From assembly GCF_035510375.1 (NCBI RefSeq), contig NZ_DATKHG010000067.1: DNA of 64,000 nt; one strand, written 5' to 3'. The notes beneath the pieces are model-generated. The model had not been told where the DNA came from. It saw only the letters and a program-made list of their open reading frames with translations, and did no database searches. Shown here one piece after another: positions 17,937 through 26,439 of the stretch (position 1 is its first letter; every line of letters begins with the position of its first letter). The DNA comes from Paenibacillus_I sp035510375. Its GTDB lineage: Bacteria > Bacillota > Bacilli > Paenibacillales > Paenibacillaceae. The translations under genes were made by a program, and so were the position numbers.

Positions 17937-18602
17937 TCACAACAAATGCTGCAATAATTCTTCCTTTAGCTCATAATAGCGGATACTGCCGCCCCTCGCG
18001 ATCGGGGTTAGCCAACCTTTGGCTGCCAAGGCTTGCAGCCATTTGCGGGCGGTTCTGAAATCAACGTCCAGTTGGTCGCATACATCTTTCGGACGGACGG
18101 GTTTGCCAAGGTGCCAACACAATCGCAGAACTTCTTTCTCAATCAAAAAGGCCGGTTTCACGGACGAAGTACGCAGTAAATAGGGACTCATCACCAACCG
18201 CAGGAGCATCCGGCAATTTTCCGGACGATGCTGAAGGTCGTCGATTGAGAAATGCAGCATTTTCCACCCCATACCGGTGAGAAAAGTATCGCGATTCAAC
18301 GAGTAATTGTGTTTCTCGCGATCCATGTCTTTCACATGGGACTGGAAGCCGTCACCCTCGATTCCAAATTGTCCGAAAGGAGGCAGAAATGCAAAATCGA
18401 TAAATTGCGACTTGCGGTTCCAATCGTAGATTTCGTATTCGGGATGCAAGTCGTTCAGATTGCCGAACACCGGCCACCATAGGTTCTGGAGGAGCAATTT
18501 TTCCCCAAACTTGTGTCCTCTTATTAGTCTCGCCTTTCGCTCACCGGTCCTGCGCTCTATGTGGTATTGGATAAAACGGTGATGCGCCTCTTCAAATTCC
18601 AT
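17937..18602 (-). CDS. Predicted PD-(D/E)XK (DUF559/Vsr-like) nuclease with C-terminal winged helix
   Basis: Protein of 221 aa. The middle has a nuclease-like core: FIDFAF (Asp), about a dozen residues later GIEGDGFQSH (Glu-x-Asp, His), then NRDTFLTGMGWKMLHFSIDDL, matching the spacing seen in Vsr/DUF559 domains. The last ~75 residues form a winged-helix segment (DVCDQLDVDFRTARKWLQAL). Start ATG 18602 lies eight bases after GGGAGGA. On this strand a strong stem-loop followed by T-rich sequence lies directly upstream of the ribosome site. A shorter paralogue at 41413-41952 also has a terminator-like hairpin in its leader. Nuclease activity is predicted, not shown; the biological role is unknown. 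Confidence 0.6.
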   Translation of the reverse strand: MEFEEAHHRFIQYHIERRTGERKARLIRGHKFGEKLLLQNLWWPVFGNLNDLHPEYEIYDWNRKSQFIDFAFLPPFGQFGIEGDGFQSHVKDMDREKHNYSLNRDTFLTGMGWKMLHFSIDDLQHRPENCRMLLRLVMSPYLLRTSSVKPAFLIEKEVLRLCWHLGKPVRPKDVCDQLDVDFRTARKWLQALAAKGWLTPIARGGSIRYYELKEELLQHLL

Positions 18603-18629
18603 ATGATCATTCCTCCCGCAGAAAAATGA

Positions 18630-18668
18630 AAGAACGCCCTTATGGCCGCAGGCCAAAAGGACGTTCTT
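18630..18668 (-). terminator. Terminator-like hairpin in the nuclease gene leader
   Basis: AAGAACGNCCTTNTGGCC and its complement flank a three-base loop (18630-18668), a stem of about 18 pairs with two mismatches. Reading the minus strand, it is followed by TTTCATTTTTC and only then by the ribosome site of the nuclease-like gene. It can end transcription before that gene or act as an attenuator. Confidence 0.65.
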
Positions 18669-19119
18669 CGTCTAGGCAGAGTATAGCATGCTGCGGCGGT
18701 TAACAACAACTGTCACACAATACGAATAATCATTCGTTTTCTCCCAAAAACTTAATGGCGATCTATTGGTCGTGTCGCCTCCGCCGCTTAGCATGCATTG
18801 GAAATCGTACAATAAAACTGTTTTATCTGGGCCGCTGGGTTCCCTATGCTGGAAAATATCCAACGTAATCAGATTATTTCTCACCCACGAGGTTTTTAAG
18901 CCGGTTTCTACTGGATGAAATCCATCATAGTGCTAAAAAGAAGGCCGATTGCGTAACTTTGCTGGAGGAAATCCAGTCCTGGTGCAAGGGGCCGAGGAGA
19001 GACCGCTGGCGAAGAAGCCTTGGAGTGAGGGGGCGGTACCGGCATACCGTTCTTGTGAAGGGGTTATAATAATTTCATTTCCTCCCGGACAAGCTATTTA
19101 TAAAAATGGAGGTTCCTTT
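18669..19119. other. Gene-poor stretch before two small genes
   Basis: No gene is convincing here. A 70-codon minus-strand frame (18672-18884) has a weak start region and no recognisable motif. Near 18905-18925 and 18960-18975 are two small hairpins (TGGATGAAATCCA and CTGGAGGAAATCCAG). A TTATAAT-like element at 19066-19072 could serve the small gene at 19120. The rest is G-rich and may be leader RNA, but it matches no riboswitch class I know. Confidence 0.3.
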
Positions 19120-19251
19120 ATGAACATCATGGACGGGATGGATGCCGCAAGGTTCAAATCGGCCAATCCGGACGGAAAGACGAAGGAAAAAGCAGCGAAC
19201 AAAGCGGAAAAGAAAATGCCGATGGTATTAAGGAATTTGAACAATAAATAG
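19120..19251 (+). CDS. Small hypothetical hydrophilic protein (43 aa)
   Basis: ATG 19120 follows GGAGG at seven bases. The product starts MNIMDGMDAARFKSANPDGK and is rich in Lys, Ala, Asn and Glu, predicted disordered or helical, with no membrane segment. Composition and size recall small spore or desiccation-related proteins, but no family is recognised. A second small gene with an even better ribosome site starts 29 bases after its stop; a terminator follows that, so they probably form a two-gene unit. Confidence 0.5.
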   Translation: MNIMDGMDAARFKSANPDGKTKEKAANKAEKKMPMVLRNLNNK

Positions 19252-19279
19252 GCTGCAGCCGGGCCAAGGAGGAACGAAT

Positions 19280-19423
19280 ATGCGGCAGGATTCCCCAAAA
19301 GCCAAAACGACCAAGGAACGGGGCATTCGTTCGGACACAACGCTGCTTCCGCAGCCGGACGAGAAAACGTCTCCCGAGCACATTCAAGCTCAAATGGCTC
19401 AGCAGCCGCCAATCACGCCATGA
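19280..19423 (+). CDS. Small hypothetical hydrophilic protein (47 aa)
   Basis: ATG 19280 follows AAGGAGGAACGAAT. The 47-residue product is rich in Gln, Pro, Thr and charged residues and ends QMAQQPPITP; likely disordered. It is the second gene of a small unit, immediately followed by an intrinsic terminator at 19441. Function unknown; the clean start and terminator argue that it is expressed. Confidence 0.5.
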   Translation: MRQDSPKAKTTKERGIRSDTTLLPQPDEKTSPEHIQAQMAQQPPITP

Positions 19424-19440
19424 CTCCGAATCAGATGAGA

Positions 19441-19486
19441 AAGCCGGCGCCGGTCTAGTACCGGAGCCGGCTTATTTGGCGTTTTT
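19441..19486 (+). terminator. Intrinsic terminator after the small-gene pair
   Basis: AAGCCGGCGCCGGT and ACCGGAGCCGGCTT pair around a CTAGT loop (19441-19472, one bulged base), followed by a T-rich stretch with GTTTTT at 19481. It separates the small genes from the transporter locus. Confidence 0.75.
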
Positions 19487-19682
19487 GCAGCAGCATTCCC
19501 GGCTTTTTGCGCCGTCAGGTTGCGCGAAGGGGCGGTTGTGTTTTTTTTCACTGCAGGCGGCGAAAACCTTAAAGCTTAGTTATCGATGTTGAATAATCGT
19601 TATATCAACCTGCGGCGTGATTCAGTATGCTCAATATAGAAAGAAAGCGTATCCACAATTCATGGCATATGGAGGGGTAAGG

Positions 19683-21080
19683 ATGAAGTTATTGTCGAAC
19701 CGCTGGTTAGGCAAAGGCACGGCCGTCATGCTGGCGGCGACGCTGCTGCTCGCAGGCTGCTCCGGCGCCGGGCAGAGCGGCAATGCGGCGAATAACGCCG
19801 GTAAAACCGATAACGCCGCAACGAGCAAGGGCAGCAACGCGACTGAGAACGGCCAGAATACCGCGCCGGCGGGCAAGCCTTTCGAGGGCAAAAGCATCAC
19901 GCTCGTAACGGCGAACCACCCTTGGGGCGATGCTGTCAAGCCGCTCATCCCCGAGTTCGAGGCCGCGACGGGCATGAAGGTGAACGTGCAGAGCTATTTT
20001 GAAGACCAGCTGACGCAGAAGCTTACCGTCCAGTTCACCGCAGGATCGGAAACGCCGGATGTGTTCATGTACCGCCCGCTGCAGGAGGGCAAGCTGTTTT
20101 TCAAGAACGGCTGGACGGCGGCGCTCGATGATTATGTCGGTAAAAATCCGGATTACGACTTTGCGGACTTGTCCGAATCGGCGGTCGGGTCGGCGAAGGT
20201 CGACGGCAAGCTGGCCGGCATCCCGATCATTACGGAGCAGGAGATCCTGTACTACCGCAAGGATTTGCTGGAGCAGGCGGGCATCGCGGTGCCGAAAACG
20301 ATCGACGAGCTTGCCGCGGCCGCCAAGCAGCTGCACGATCCGGGCAAAGAAATCTACGGCTTCGTAGCAAGAGGACAGCGCTCGCCGCTCGTCACGCAAG
20401 TCTCTTCGTTCCTCTATTCCGAGGGAGGAGATTTCACGAACGGGGAGACCGCGACGATCAATACGCCGGAAGCGGTCAAGGCGTTCACGACGTACGGCAC
20501 CCTGCTGAAGGATTACGGCCCTCCGGGCGTGCTCAACATGTCGTGGCCGCAAGCGATCGGGATTTTCGCGCAGGGGAAGGTCGCCTTCTACACGGATGCC
20601 AATTCGATCTACAAGAATGCGACCGATCCGGAGAAATCGCAAATCGCCGATAAAGTCGGCTTCGCGAAATTCCCGGCCGGCGCAGCGGGCTCCAAGCCTT
20701 ACAACATTACATCCTGGGGGCTGGCGATGAACGCGAAGGCGGTCGATAAGGAAGCGGCCTGGGCGTTCATCGAATGGGCGACGAGTAAGGAAATCGTGCT
20801 GAAAACCCAGCAGCTCGGCAACCCCGGCGCCCGTTCCTCCGTCTGGAACAATCCGGAGGGCACGACCGGCTTCCCGGCCGAGATGGTATCGGTCATTAAG
20901 GAAAGCGTCCAGGGCGGCGTCGACCATGACCGTCCGACCGTCATTAACGTCGGCGAGGCGCGGGATGCGGTGGGCGAAATCGTCCAGAAGGTGATAACCG
21001 GCGAGACGGATGTGCAGAAGGTGGCCGATCAGGCGAACGCGGCGCTGCAGAAGATCATCGACTCCGAGAAATCCAAATAA
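19683..21080 (+). CDS. Sugar-acid-type binding lipoprotein of an ABC importer (family 1)
   Basis: Solute-binding protein of 465 aa. The signal ends in the lipobox LLLAGC (Cys near residue 26), followed by a long Asn/Ala/Gly linker. Family-1 motifs include ITLVTANHPWGDAVKPL and a conserved EQEILYYRKDLLEQAG. ATG 19683 is chosen because GGAGGGGTAAGG precedes it and the signal peptide starts there; the frame is open upstream to 19617. Its locus encodes DgoD and UxuA homologues, so the ligand may be an aldonate, a uronate or an oligogalacturonide; this is inference. A hairpin follows before the permease genes. Confidence 0.9.
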   Translation: MKLLSNRWLGKGTAVMLAATLLLAGCSGAGQSGNAANNAGKTDNAATSKGSNATENGQNTAPAGKPFEGKSITLVTANHPWGDAVKPLIPEFEAATGMKVNVQSYFEDQLTQKLTVQFTAGSETPDVFMYRPLQEGKLFFKNGWTAALDDYVGKNPDYDFADLSESAVGSAKVDGKLAGIPIITEQEILYYRKDLLEQAGIAVPKTIDELAAAAKQLHDPGKEIYGFVARGQRSPLVTQVSSFLYSEGGDFTNGETATINTPEAVKAFTTYGTLLKDYGPPGVLNMSWPQAIGIFAQGKVAFYTDANSIYKNATDPEKSQIADKVGFAKFPAGAAGSKPYNITSWGLAMNAKAVDKEAAWAFIEWATSKEIVLKTQQLGNPGARSSVWNNPEGTTGFPAEMVSVIKESVQGGVDHDRPTVINVGEARDAVGEIVQKVITGETDVQKVADQANAALQKIIDSEKSK

Positions 21081-21096
21081 GGCTTCGCGCCGAACC

Positions 21097-21128
21097 GGCA
21101 AAAGGGTCATTCCGATGGCCCTTTTGCC
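21097..21128 (+). promoter_or_regulatory. Stem-loop between binding-protein and permease genes
   Basis: GGCAAAAGGGTC (21097-21108) pairs with GGCCCTTTTGCC (21117-21128) around an eight-base loop. There is no T-run, so it is more likely an mRNA-stabilising or processing hairpin than a full terminator. It sits 16 bases after the binding-protein stop. Confidence 0.65.
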
Positions 21129-21161
21129 CATCATGGGAACCCGAGGGAAGGAGAATCCGGC

Positions 21162-22046
21162 ATGCAATACAACTGGTTCGACCGGAATTTGAAATGGATC
21201 TATACGCTGCCGGCTGTGGCATTCGTATTGGTGATGATGCTGTTCCCGATTCTCTACACGGTGAGAATCAGCTTCTATGAGTGGAGCATGTCCGCGATTA
21301 CGCCGCCGGCATGGGTAGGCTTGGACAACTACAAGGCGCTGCTCACCGATGCCAGGTTCTGGGGCGCGGTGCGCGCCACGCTGTATTTCACGGCTGCGGC
21401 GCTGGCGGTCGAGGTGGTGCTGGGCGTGGCGATCGCGCTGCTGCTGTCCCGGGAATTCCGCGGCAAAAATCTGGTGAAAACCGTCTTCCTCCTGCCGATG
21501 GTGGCGACGCCGGTCGCGATGGGCCTCGTGTGGCTGCTCATCTATGAGCCGACAATCGGAGCGGCCAACATGCTGCTGCGAATGATCGGACTGGAGCCGC
21601 TGCTCTGGCTGGCCTCCCCGAATCAGGCGATTCCCTCGCTCATCATCGTCGACGTATGGCAGTGGACGCCGATGATCGCCCTGATCGTCATGGCCGGCTT
21701 GGCCACGATTCCGACCGAGCCCTATGAGGCGGCCGACGTCGACGGGGCGGGAAGCTGGACCAAATTCACGTCGATCACGCTGCCCCTGCTGAAGCCGACG
21801 ATCCTCGTCGCCGCCATGCTTCGCCTCATCGACGTGCTGAAGACGTTCGATATTATTTATGCGACGACGCAGGGCGGTCCGGATCTCGCGACCGAGACGC
21901 TGAACATTTACGGCTATGTGCTCGGCTTTCAGTATTTCAAGCTCGGCGCGGCCTCCTCGCTGCTGGTGCTGTTCTTCGCGCTCGTCATGGGCCTGACGCT
22001 GCTGCTGATCTGGACGCGCAAAAGAATGGAGGGGCGCTATGAATAA
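21162..22046 (+). CDS. Sugar ABC transporter permease (MalF-like)
   Basis: Membrane subunit of 294 aa with six predicted transmembrane segments. The ATPase-docking EAA loop is YEAADVDGAGSWTKFTSITLPL near residues 188-209. It starts at ATG 21162 after GGGAAGGAG and overlaps the next permease by eight bases. It forms the channel with that permease and depends on an ATPase encoded elsewhere. Confidence 0.92.
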   Translation: MQYNWFDRNLKWIYTLPAVAFVLVMMLFPILYTVRISFYEWSMSAITPPAWVGLDNYKALLTDARFWGAVRATLYFTAAALAVEVVLGVAIALLLSREFRGKNLVKTVFLLPMVATPVAMGLVWLLIYEPTIGAANMLLRMIGLEPLLWLASPNQAIPSLIIVDVWQWTPMIALIVMAGLATIPTEPYEAADVDGAGSWTKFTSITLPLLKPTILVAAMLRLIDVLKTFDIIYATTQGGPDLATETLNIYGYVLGFQYFKLGAASSLLVLFFALVMGLTLLLIWTRKRMEGRYE

Positions 22047-22857
22047 GCGGAAGAAGACGGCCGGTTTTGTATTCGGCGGCTTGACGATCCTCGTGCTGCT
22101 CGCGTTCGCGTTTCCTTTCTTCTGGATGCTGCTCGCCTCGTTCAAAACACAGGCGCAGATCATGGCGACGGATCAGCTTTTGTTTTTCACGCCGACGGCG
22201 GACAACTACGCCAGCGTGTTCAAGGAGTATGATTTTCTCAAATATATCTGGAACAGCCTGGTCGTCGCGCTGGGGTCGACGCTGTTCGCCTTGCTGCTCG
22301 GTCTGCCGGCGGCCTACGCCATCGCCCGGCACGGCCTGCACAAGCTGGGGCTGATCATTCTGGTGGCGCGGATCATCCCGGGCATTACGTTCCTGATTCC
22401 CTGGTTCATCCTGTTCTCGCAGGTCAACCTGGTCGACACCTATACGGCGCTGATTCTAAGCCATATGCTTGTCGGGCTGCCGTTCATCATCTGGATCATG
22501 ATCTCGTTCTTCGAGGCGCTGCCGACCGAGATCGAGGAAGCGGGCCTGATCGACGGCTGCACCCGGCATCAGGTGTTCCTGCGGGTCATTCTGCCGATCT
22601 CCGGACCGGGCATCATTACCTCGTCGCTGCTGTCGTTCATTTTCTCGTGGAACAACTTCATGTTCTCGATCATCCTGGCAGGCGACAAGACGAAGCCGCT
22701 TCCCGTCGCGGTGTTCAATTTCATGTCCTATTCGGAAATCAATTGGGGAGCGCTGATGGCGGCCGCCTGCATCATTACGCTGCCGGTGCTCATTATCGCG
22801 CTGCTCGCCCAGCGGTATGTGGTCAGCGGGCTGGCCGCCGGCGCGGTGAAGGGCTGA
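22039..22857 (+). CDS. Sugar ABC transporter permease (MalG-like)
   Basis: Membrane subunit of 272 aa, six predicted transmembrane segments. The EAA-type loop reads EIEEAGLIDGCTRHQVFLRVI near residues 168-188, and the end VVSGLAAGAVKG is typical. The start ATG 22039 lies inside the end of the previous gene after GGAGGGG, indicating translational coupling. About 175 bases separate it from the sensor-kinase gene. Confidence 0.92.
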   Translation: MNKRKKTAGFVFGGLTILVLLAFAFPFFWMLLASFKTQAQIMATDQLLFFTPTADNYASVFKEYDFLKYIWNSLVVALGSTLFALLLGLPAAYAIARHGLHKLGLIILVARIIPGITFLIPWFILFSQVNLVDTYTALILSHMLVGLPFIIWIMISFFEALPTEIEEAGLIDGCTRHQVFLRVILPISGPGIITSSLLSFIFSWNNFMFSIILAGDKTKPLPVAVFNFMSYSEINWGALMAAACIITLPVLIIALLAQRYVVSGLAAGAVKG

Positions 22858-23032
22858 CGGAAGCGAAGGCCGTGCCGGTTAGGGCGCGGTACCGCAGCGT
22901 GTCCATGCGCGCCGGGGAATCAGAGACCAGACCGAACCATTTGGTCTTACGCCGGGAGCAGGCTTGGACATTTTCCGGAAATCATCCATAATGGAACTGG
23001 TGAGGCTCGGACAAGGCGGAGGGTGGCGGACG

Positions 23033-24808
23033 ATGAAGTACAGGCTGAACATTTTCAACAAAATTGTGATCATGGTCATCCTGCTGCTGATGCCCATCCT
23101 GCTGCTCTACAGCTTCTCGAACCGCACGGCCAACGAGGTGATTCAAGAGGAGATTCAGACGTCGAACCTGAACCGGCTGTCCTTTTTTCTGTATCAAATG
23201 GATTCGGCGATCGAGAACCTGTCGATGTTTCCCGTCATTCTGAGTCTGGATCCGCATATCCGCGATTTCGTGGAGCGCGCGGACGCCGCAGCCGGCGACC
23301 GGTTGAAGGCGGAGTCGCGCATTGTGGAGAAGCTTGGCCTGCAGAGCGTCTCGAGCAGCTGGTCCAATGACTTGACGATGTTCATTCCGAAGGACCGCAA
23401 GGTGATTTCGACCAATATCTATTTGAACGGCGCCGACCGGCGCGGCGCATGGACGGATCGGATTCACACCGAATGGACCTACGAGCAGGACGCGTCGAGG
23501 GGAGACTCGATCGGCACGTTTGTCCGGGAGATCGGCGAGCCGACCAAGGTGAGCTCGTTCGCTCAGGCCCGCGCGGTGTATCAGGTCCGCTTCCCGGTGC
23601 AGAATCTCGGCAATCTGCTCGATGTGTACAAGAAGGATAAGCAAAGCGATCCGTTTCTGTACCATCCGGCGCAGGAGCCGATCCTGAACAGCACATCCGT
23701 CTCATCGGCGGTGTCCGCCATCGATCGGCGGCTGCGGGGCGAAGCGCTCGCCGACTCGGGGCAGCTGCGGATGGAAATAGACGGCCAGGAGGTGCTGGTC
23801 AGCTACGTGAAATCCCGCCAGCTCGGCTGGTTTCTGGTGGATTACGTGCCGGAGCAGCGGATTCTGTCGCCGATCGCGAAAACGCGCAATTTGTTTTACG
23901 GGTCGATGGGGCTGCTGCTCGCGATGGGCGTGCTTGCCTCCTTCCTGCTGTACCGCAACGTGCAAATTCCGATCAAGAACATCATCCGGAGCGTACAGCG
24001 GATGAAGCGGGGAGACCTCTCCGCCCGCATCGAATACCGCTCGAAGAACGAGTTCGAGTATTTGATTCAGCGCTTCAATGAAATGGCGGAGCGGATTCAG
24101 ACGCTGGTCGAGGTCGTATACGCCGAGAAAATCAGCTCGCGCGAAGCTGCGCTGAAGCAGCTGCAATCCCAGATTAATCCGCACTTCTTATACAATTCGC
24201 TGTTCTTCATGATCAATTCGGCCAAAATGGAGGATCGCGACGCGGTCATCGCGATGGGCGAGAATCTGGCCGAGTTCTACCGCTATACGACGAGGGTCGA
24301 GAACCAGTCCGTCAAGCTGAAGGATGAGCTCGAGCTTGTGGATCATTATTTAAGCATCCAGAACCTGCGCATGCAGCGGCTGGCGTATGGCATCTCGGTG
24401 CCGGAAGCGATGCTCGGCGAGCGGGTTCCCCGGCTGATCCTCCAGCCGGTGGTCGAGAACGCCGTCATTCACGGCATCGAGCATCAGCCGGGCGGCGGGC
24501 GGATCGCGATCACGGGCGAGCAGGACGAAACGTTCAACCGGATCGTGGTGGAGGATAACGGGAAAGGCATGACGGAAGAGGAGCTCCGGCAGCTGCTTGC
24601 CAGGCTCCGGCAGCCGATGTCGGAGGAGATCGGCTGCGGGGTGTGGAATGTGCACCACAGGCTCAGTTACCAATTCGGCGCGGACTCCGGATTGTCTTTC
24701 GCGCACGTGCCCGGCGGCGGACTGCGGGTCGTCCTGAGCTGGCGGCGCAGCCCCGAGGACGGCGCCGGGGCGCGGAGAAGGGAGGAAGGTGAATGGTCCA
24801 GCTCCTGA
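23033..24808 (+). CDS. YesM-like sensor histidine kinase
   Basis: Membrane sensor kinase of 591 aa, YesM/LytS class. A transmembrane segment near residues 10-30 and a second near 296-315 enclose a ~260-residue extracellular sensor region. A HAMP-like linker follows (VQIPIKNIIRSVQRMKRGDL), then the His-kinase motif QINPHFLYNSLFFM and ATPase motifs VVENAVIHGIEH and VEDNGKGM. ATG 23033 is preferred over upstream starts because the transmembrane anchor begins there. It is followed by its overlapping AraC-type response regulator. Together they should sense an extracellular sugar and control the transporter/dehydratase locus. Confidence 0.88.
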   Translation: MKYRLNIFNKIVIMVILLLMPILLLYSFSNRTANEVIQEEIQTSNLNRLSFFLYQMDSAIENLSMFPVILSLDPHIRDFVERADAAAGDRLKAESRIVEKLGLQSVSSSWSNDLTMFIPKDRKVISTNIYLNGADRRGAWTDRIHTEWTYEQDASRGDSIGTFVREIGEPTKVSSFAQARAVYQVRFPVQNLGNLLDVYKKDKQSDPFLYHPAQEPILNSTSVSSAVSAIDRRLRGEALADSGQLRMEIDGQEVLVSYVKSRQLGWFLVDYVPEQRILSPIAKTRNLFYGSMGLLLAMGVLASFLLYRNVQIPIKNIIRSVQRMKRGDLSARIEYRSKNEFEYLIQRFNEMAERIQTLVEVVYAEKISSREAALKQLQSQINPHFLYNSLFFMINSAKMEDRDAVIAMGENLAEFYRYTTRVENQSVKLKDELELVDHYLSIQNLRMQRLAYGISVPEAMLGERVPRLILQPVVENAVIHGIEHQPGGGRIAITGEQDETFNRIVVEDNGKGMTEEELRQLLARLRQPMSEEIGCGVWNVHHRLSYQFGADSGLSFAHVPGGGLRVVLSWRRSPEDGAGARRREEGEWSSS

Positions 24809-26409
24809 TTGTCGACGACGAAATTCATGTCGTAGAGCGATTTGCCGGCACGATCGATTGGAAGGCGGTCGGTGTCGAGCAGGCCCATAAAGCGTATTCC
24901 GGACCGGAGGCCTTATCCATTCTCGAGCGATTCTCGGTCGATATCGTGCTTACGGACATTCAGATGCCGGGCATGACCGGCCTGGAGCTCATTGCGGAGG
25001 TTCGCCGGCGCTGGCCGAAGACCAAATGCATCCTGCTGTCCGGCTATTCGGAATTCAAGTACGCCAAGGAGGCGATCCTCCATCAGACCGAGGATTACCT
25101 GCTGAAGCCGGTGAAGGAAACGGAGCTGCTCTCGACGATCGGGCGCGTGATGGACAAGCTGCGCGCGGAATGGGAGGAGGTCGTGTCCAGACAGCGGCTC
25201 GCCTACGCGCTGAAGGAAAATTTGCCGCTGCTGCGGGCCAGTTTGCTCAATGACCTGCTTCAGGGACGGCAGCTGTCCGAATCGTCGCTGCGCGGCAAAA
25301 TGGATACGCTCGGCTTCGAGGACATGACCGGGCGGCCGTTCGAGCTGATGATGATCCGGCTGGAGGATTCCTTTCTCGAGTACGACGCGAACCGGCTGTC
25401 GCTGATGGAGTACGCCGTCGGCAACATGGTGGAGGAATTGTTCGGCGACCGCTATGCCGGCTGGTACGCAAAGGATACGCACGATTACCTTGTGTTCGTC
25501 ATGACGCCGCTGCTGTCCGACGACGGGGATGCCGCGTGGTTCGAGCGCACCGCCTCATCGCTGCAGTCGGCGGTCAAGACCTATCTGAAAGGCAAAATAT
25601 CGGTGCTTGTCGGCGGCCGGGGGCAATTTCCGCAGGATCTGCGCGAGCTGTACGACCGTTCGGTATCGTCGTTCCGCACGCGGATCGGGAGCGTGCAGGA
25701 GCTTTTTATGCGCCTCGGGGAACAGCAGCAGATCGATACGGAAACCGTCCCCTCTCTGTACAGCCTGTACGAGCCGCCGACGCTGATCCATCTGCTCGAG
25801 GCGGCCCGGTGGGAGGCCATTGATGACAAGCTTCGCGCCGCGTTCGGGGAGATGGAGACGAAGCGTGCCGACTCTCCGGAGCATTTGCTCGAAGCCTATT
25901 TTTCCATCGCCTCCGCCTACTCCTATATCGCGCATAAGAACGGAAGGCATTTAAGCCGTTTGATCGGCGAAGACTTTGACCGGATGACGGAGGGCAGTCC
26001 GTTCCGGTCCGTCAAGCTGCTCAAGGAATGGGCGTTCCGGACGCTGGAGCGGATTCGGGAGGATATGGATCAGGAGACGAAGGATACGCGCGCCTCGCTG
26101 ATTAACGAAATACGGGGCTTTATCGAAAACAATATCGGCCATGAGGTTTCGCTGCAGTCGATATCCGAGCATGTCCACCTGCATCCGGTATACGTTTCCA
26201 AAATATACAAGCTTGTGACGGGCGAAAATCTGAGCGACTATATCACCCGCATCCGCATGGAGAAGGCGCAGTACCTGCTGAAGAGCGGCACGGATAAAAT
26301 CTACGAGATCGCGGCCCGGCTCGGCTACCAGCGCCCCCATTCGTTCAACCATGCGTTCAAAAAAAGCTTCGGCATCACGCCGCAGGATTACCGGGATCAA
26401 AATTCCTGA
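24793..26409 (+). CDS. YesN-like response regulator with AraC DNA-binding domain
   Basis: Two-component regulator of 538 aa. The receiver domain has VDDE at the N-terminus, the phosphoacceptor in LTDIQMPGM (Asp 55) and KPVKE with the conserved Lys. A ~270-residue linker follows, then two AraC-type helix-turn-helix motifs in the last ~100 residues (HPVYVSKIYKLVTGENLSDY and GYQRPHSFNHAFKKSFG). The start overlaps the kinase gene by 16 bases after GGAGGAAGG. It likely activates the flanking transporter and dehydratase genes; no binding site was identified. Confidence 0.9.
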   Translation: MVQLLIVDDEIHVVERFAGTIDWKAVGVEQAHKAYSGPEALSILERFSVDIVLTDIQMPGMTGLELIAEVRRRWPKTKCILLSGYSEFKYAKEAILHQTEDYLLKPVKETELLSTIGRVMDKLRAEWEEVVSRQRLAYALKENLPLLRASLLNDLLQGRQLSESSLRGKMDTLGFEDMTGRPFELMMIRLEDSFLEYDANRLSLMEYAVGNMVEELFGDRYAGWYAKDTHDYLVFVMTPLLSDDGDAAWFERTASSLQSAVKTYLKGKISVLVGGRGQFPQDLRELYDRSVSSFRTRIGSVQELFMRLGEQQQIDTETVPSLYSLYEPPTLIHLLEAARWEAIDDKLRAAFGEMETKRADSPEHLLEAYFSIASAYSYIAHKNGRHLSRLIGEDFDRMTEGSPFRSVKLLKEWAFRTLERIREDMDQETKDTRASLINEIRGFIENNIGHEVSLQSISEHVHLHPVYVSKIYKLVTGENLSDYITRIRMEKAQYLLKSGTDKIYEIAARLGYQRPHSFNHAFKKSFGITPQDYRDQNS

Positions 26410-26439
26410 AAAATGCAGCTTGAGAGGGAGGTATGCGCA

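Noticed and set aside
18672..18884. 70-codon minus-strand ORF
   Set aside because: Weak ribosome site and no protein-family resemblance; kept only as a note in the gap description.
18949..19119. N-terminal extension of the 43-aa small protein
   Set aside because: The clear GGAGG site lies at the internal ATG 19120; the upstream codons have no protein-like character.
19707..22163. Very long minus-strand open frame opposite the second ABC locus
   Set aside because: It mirrors two well-supported permease genes and a binding-protein gene on the plus strand in GC-rich DNA; its product is Arg-rich with no family features.
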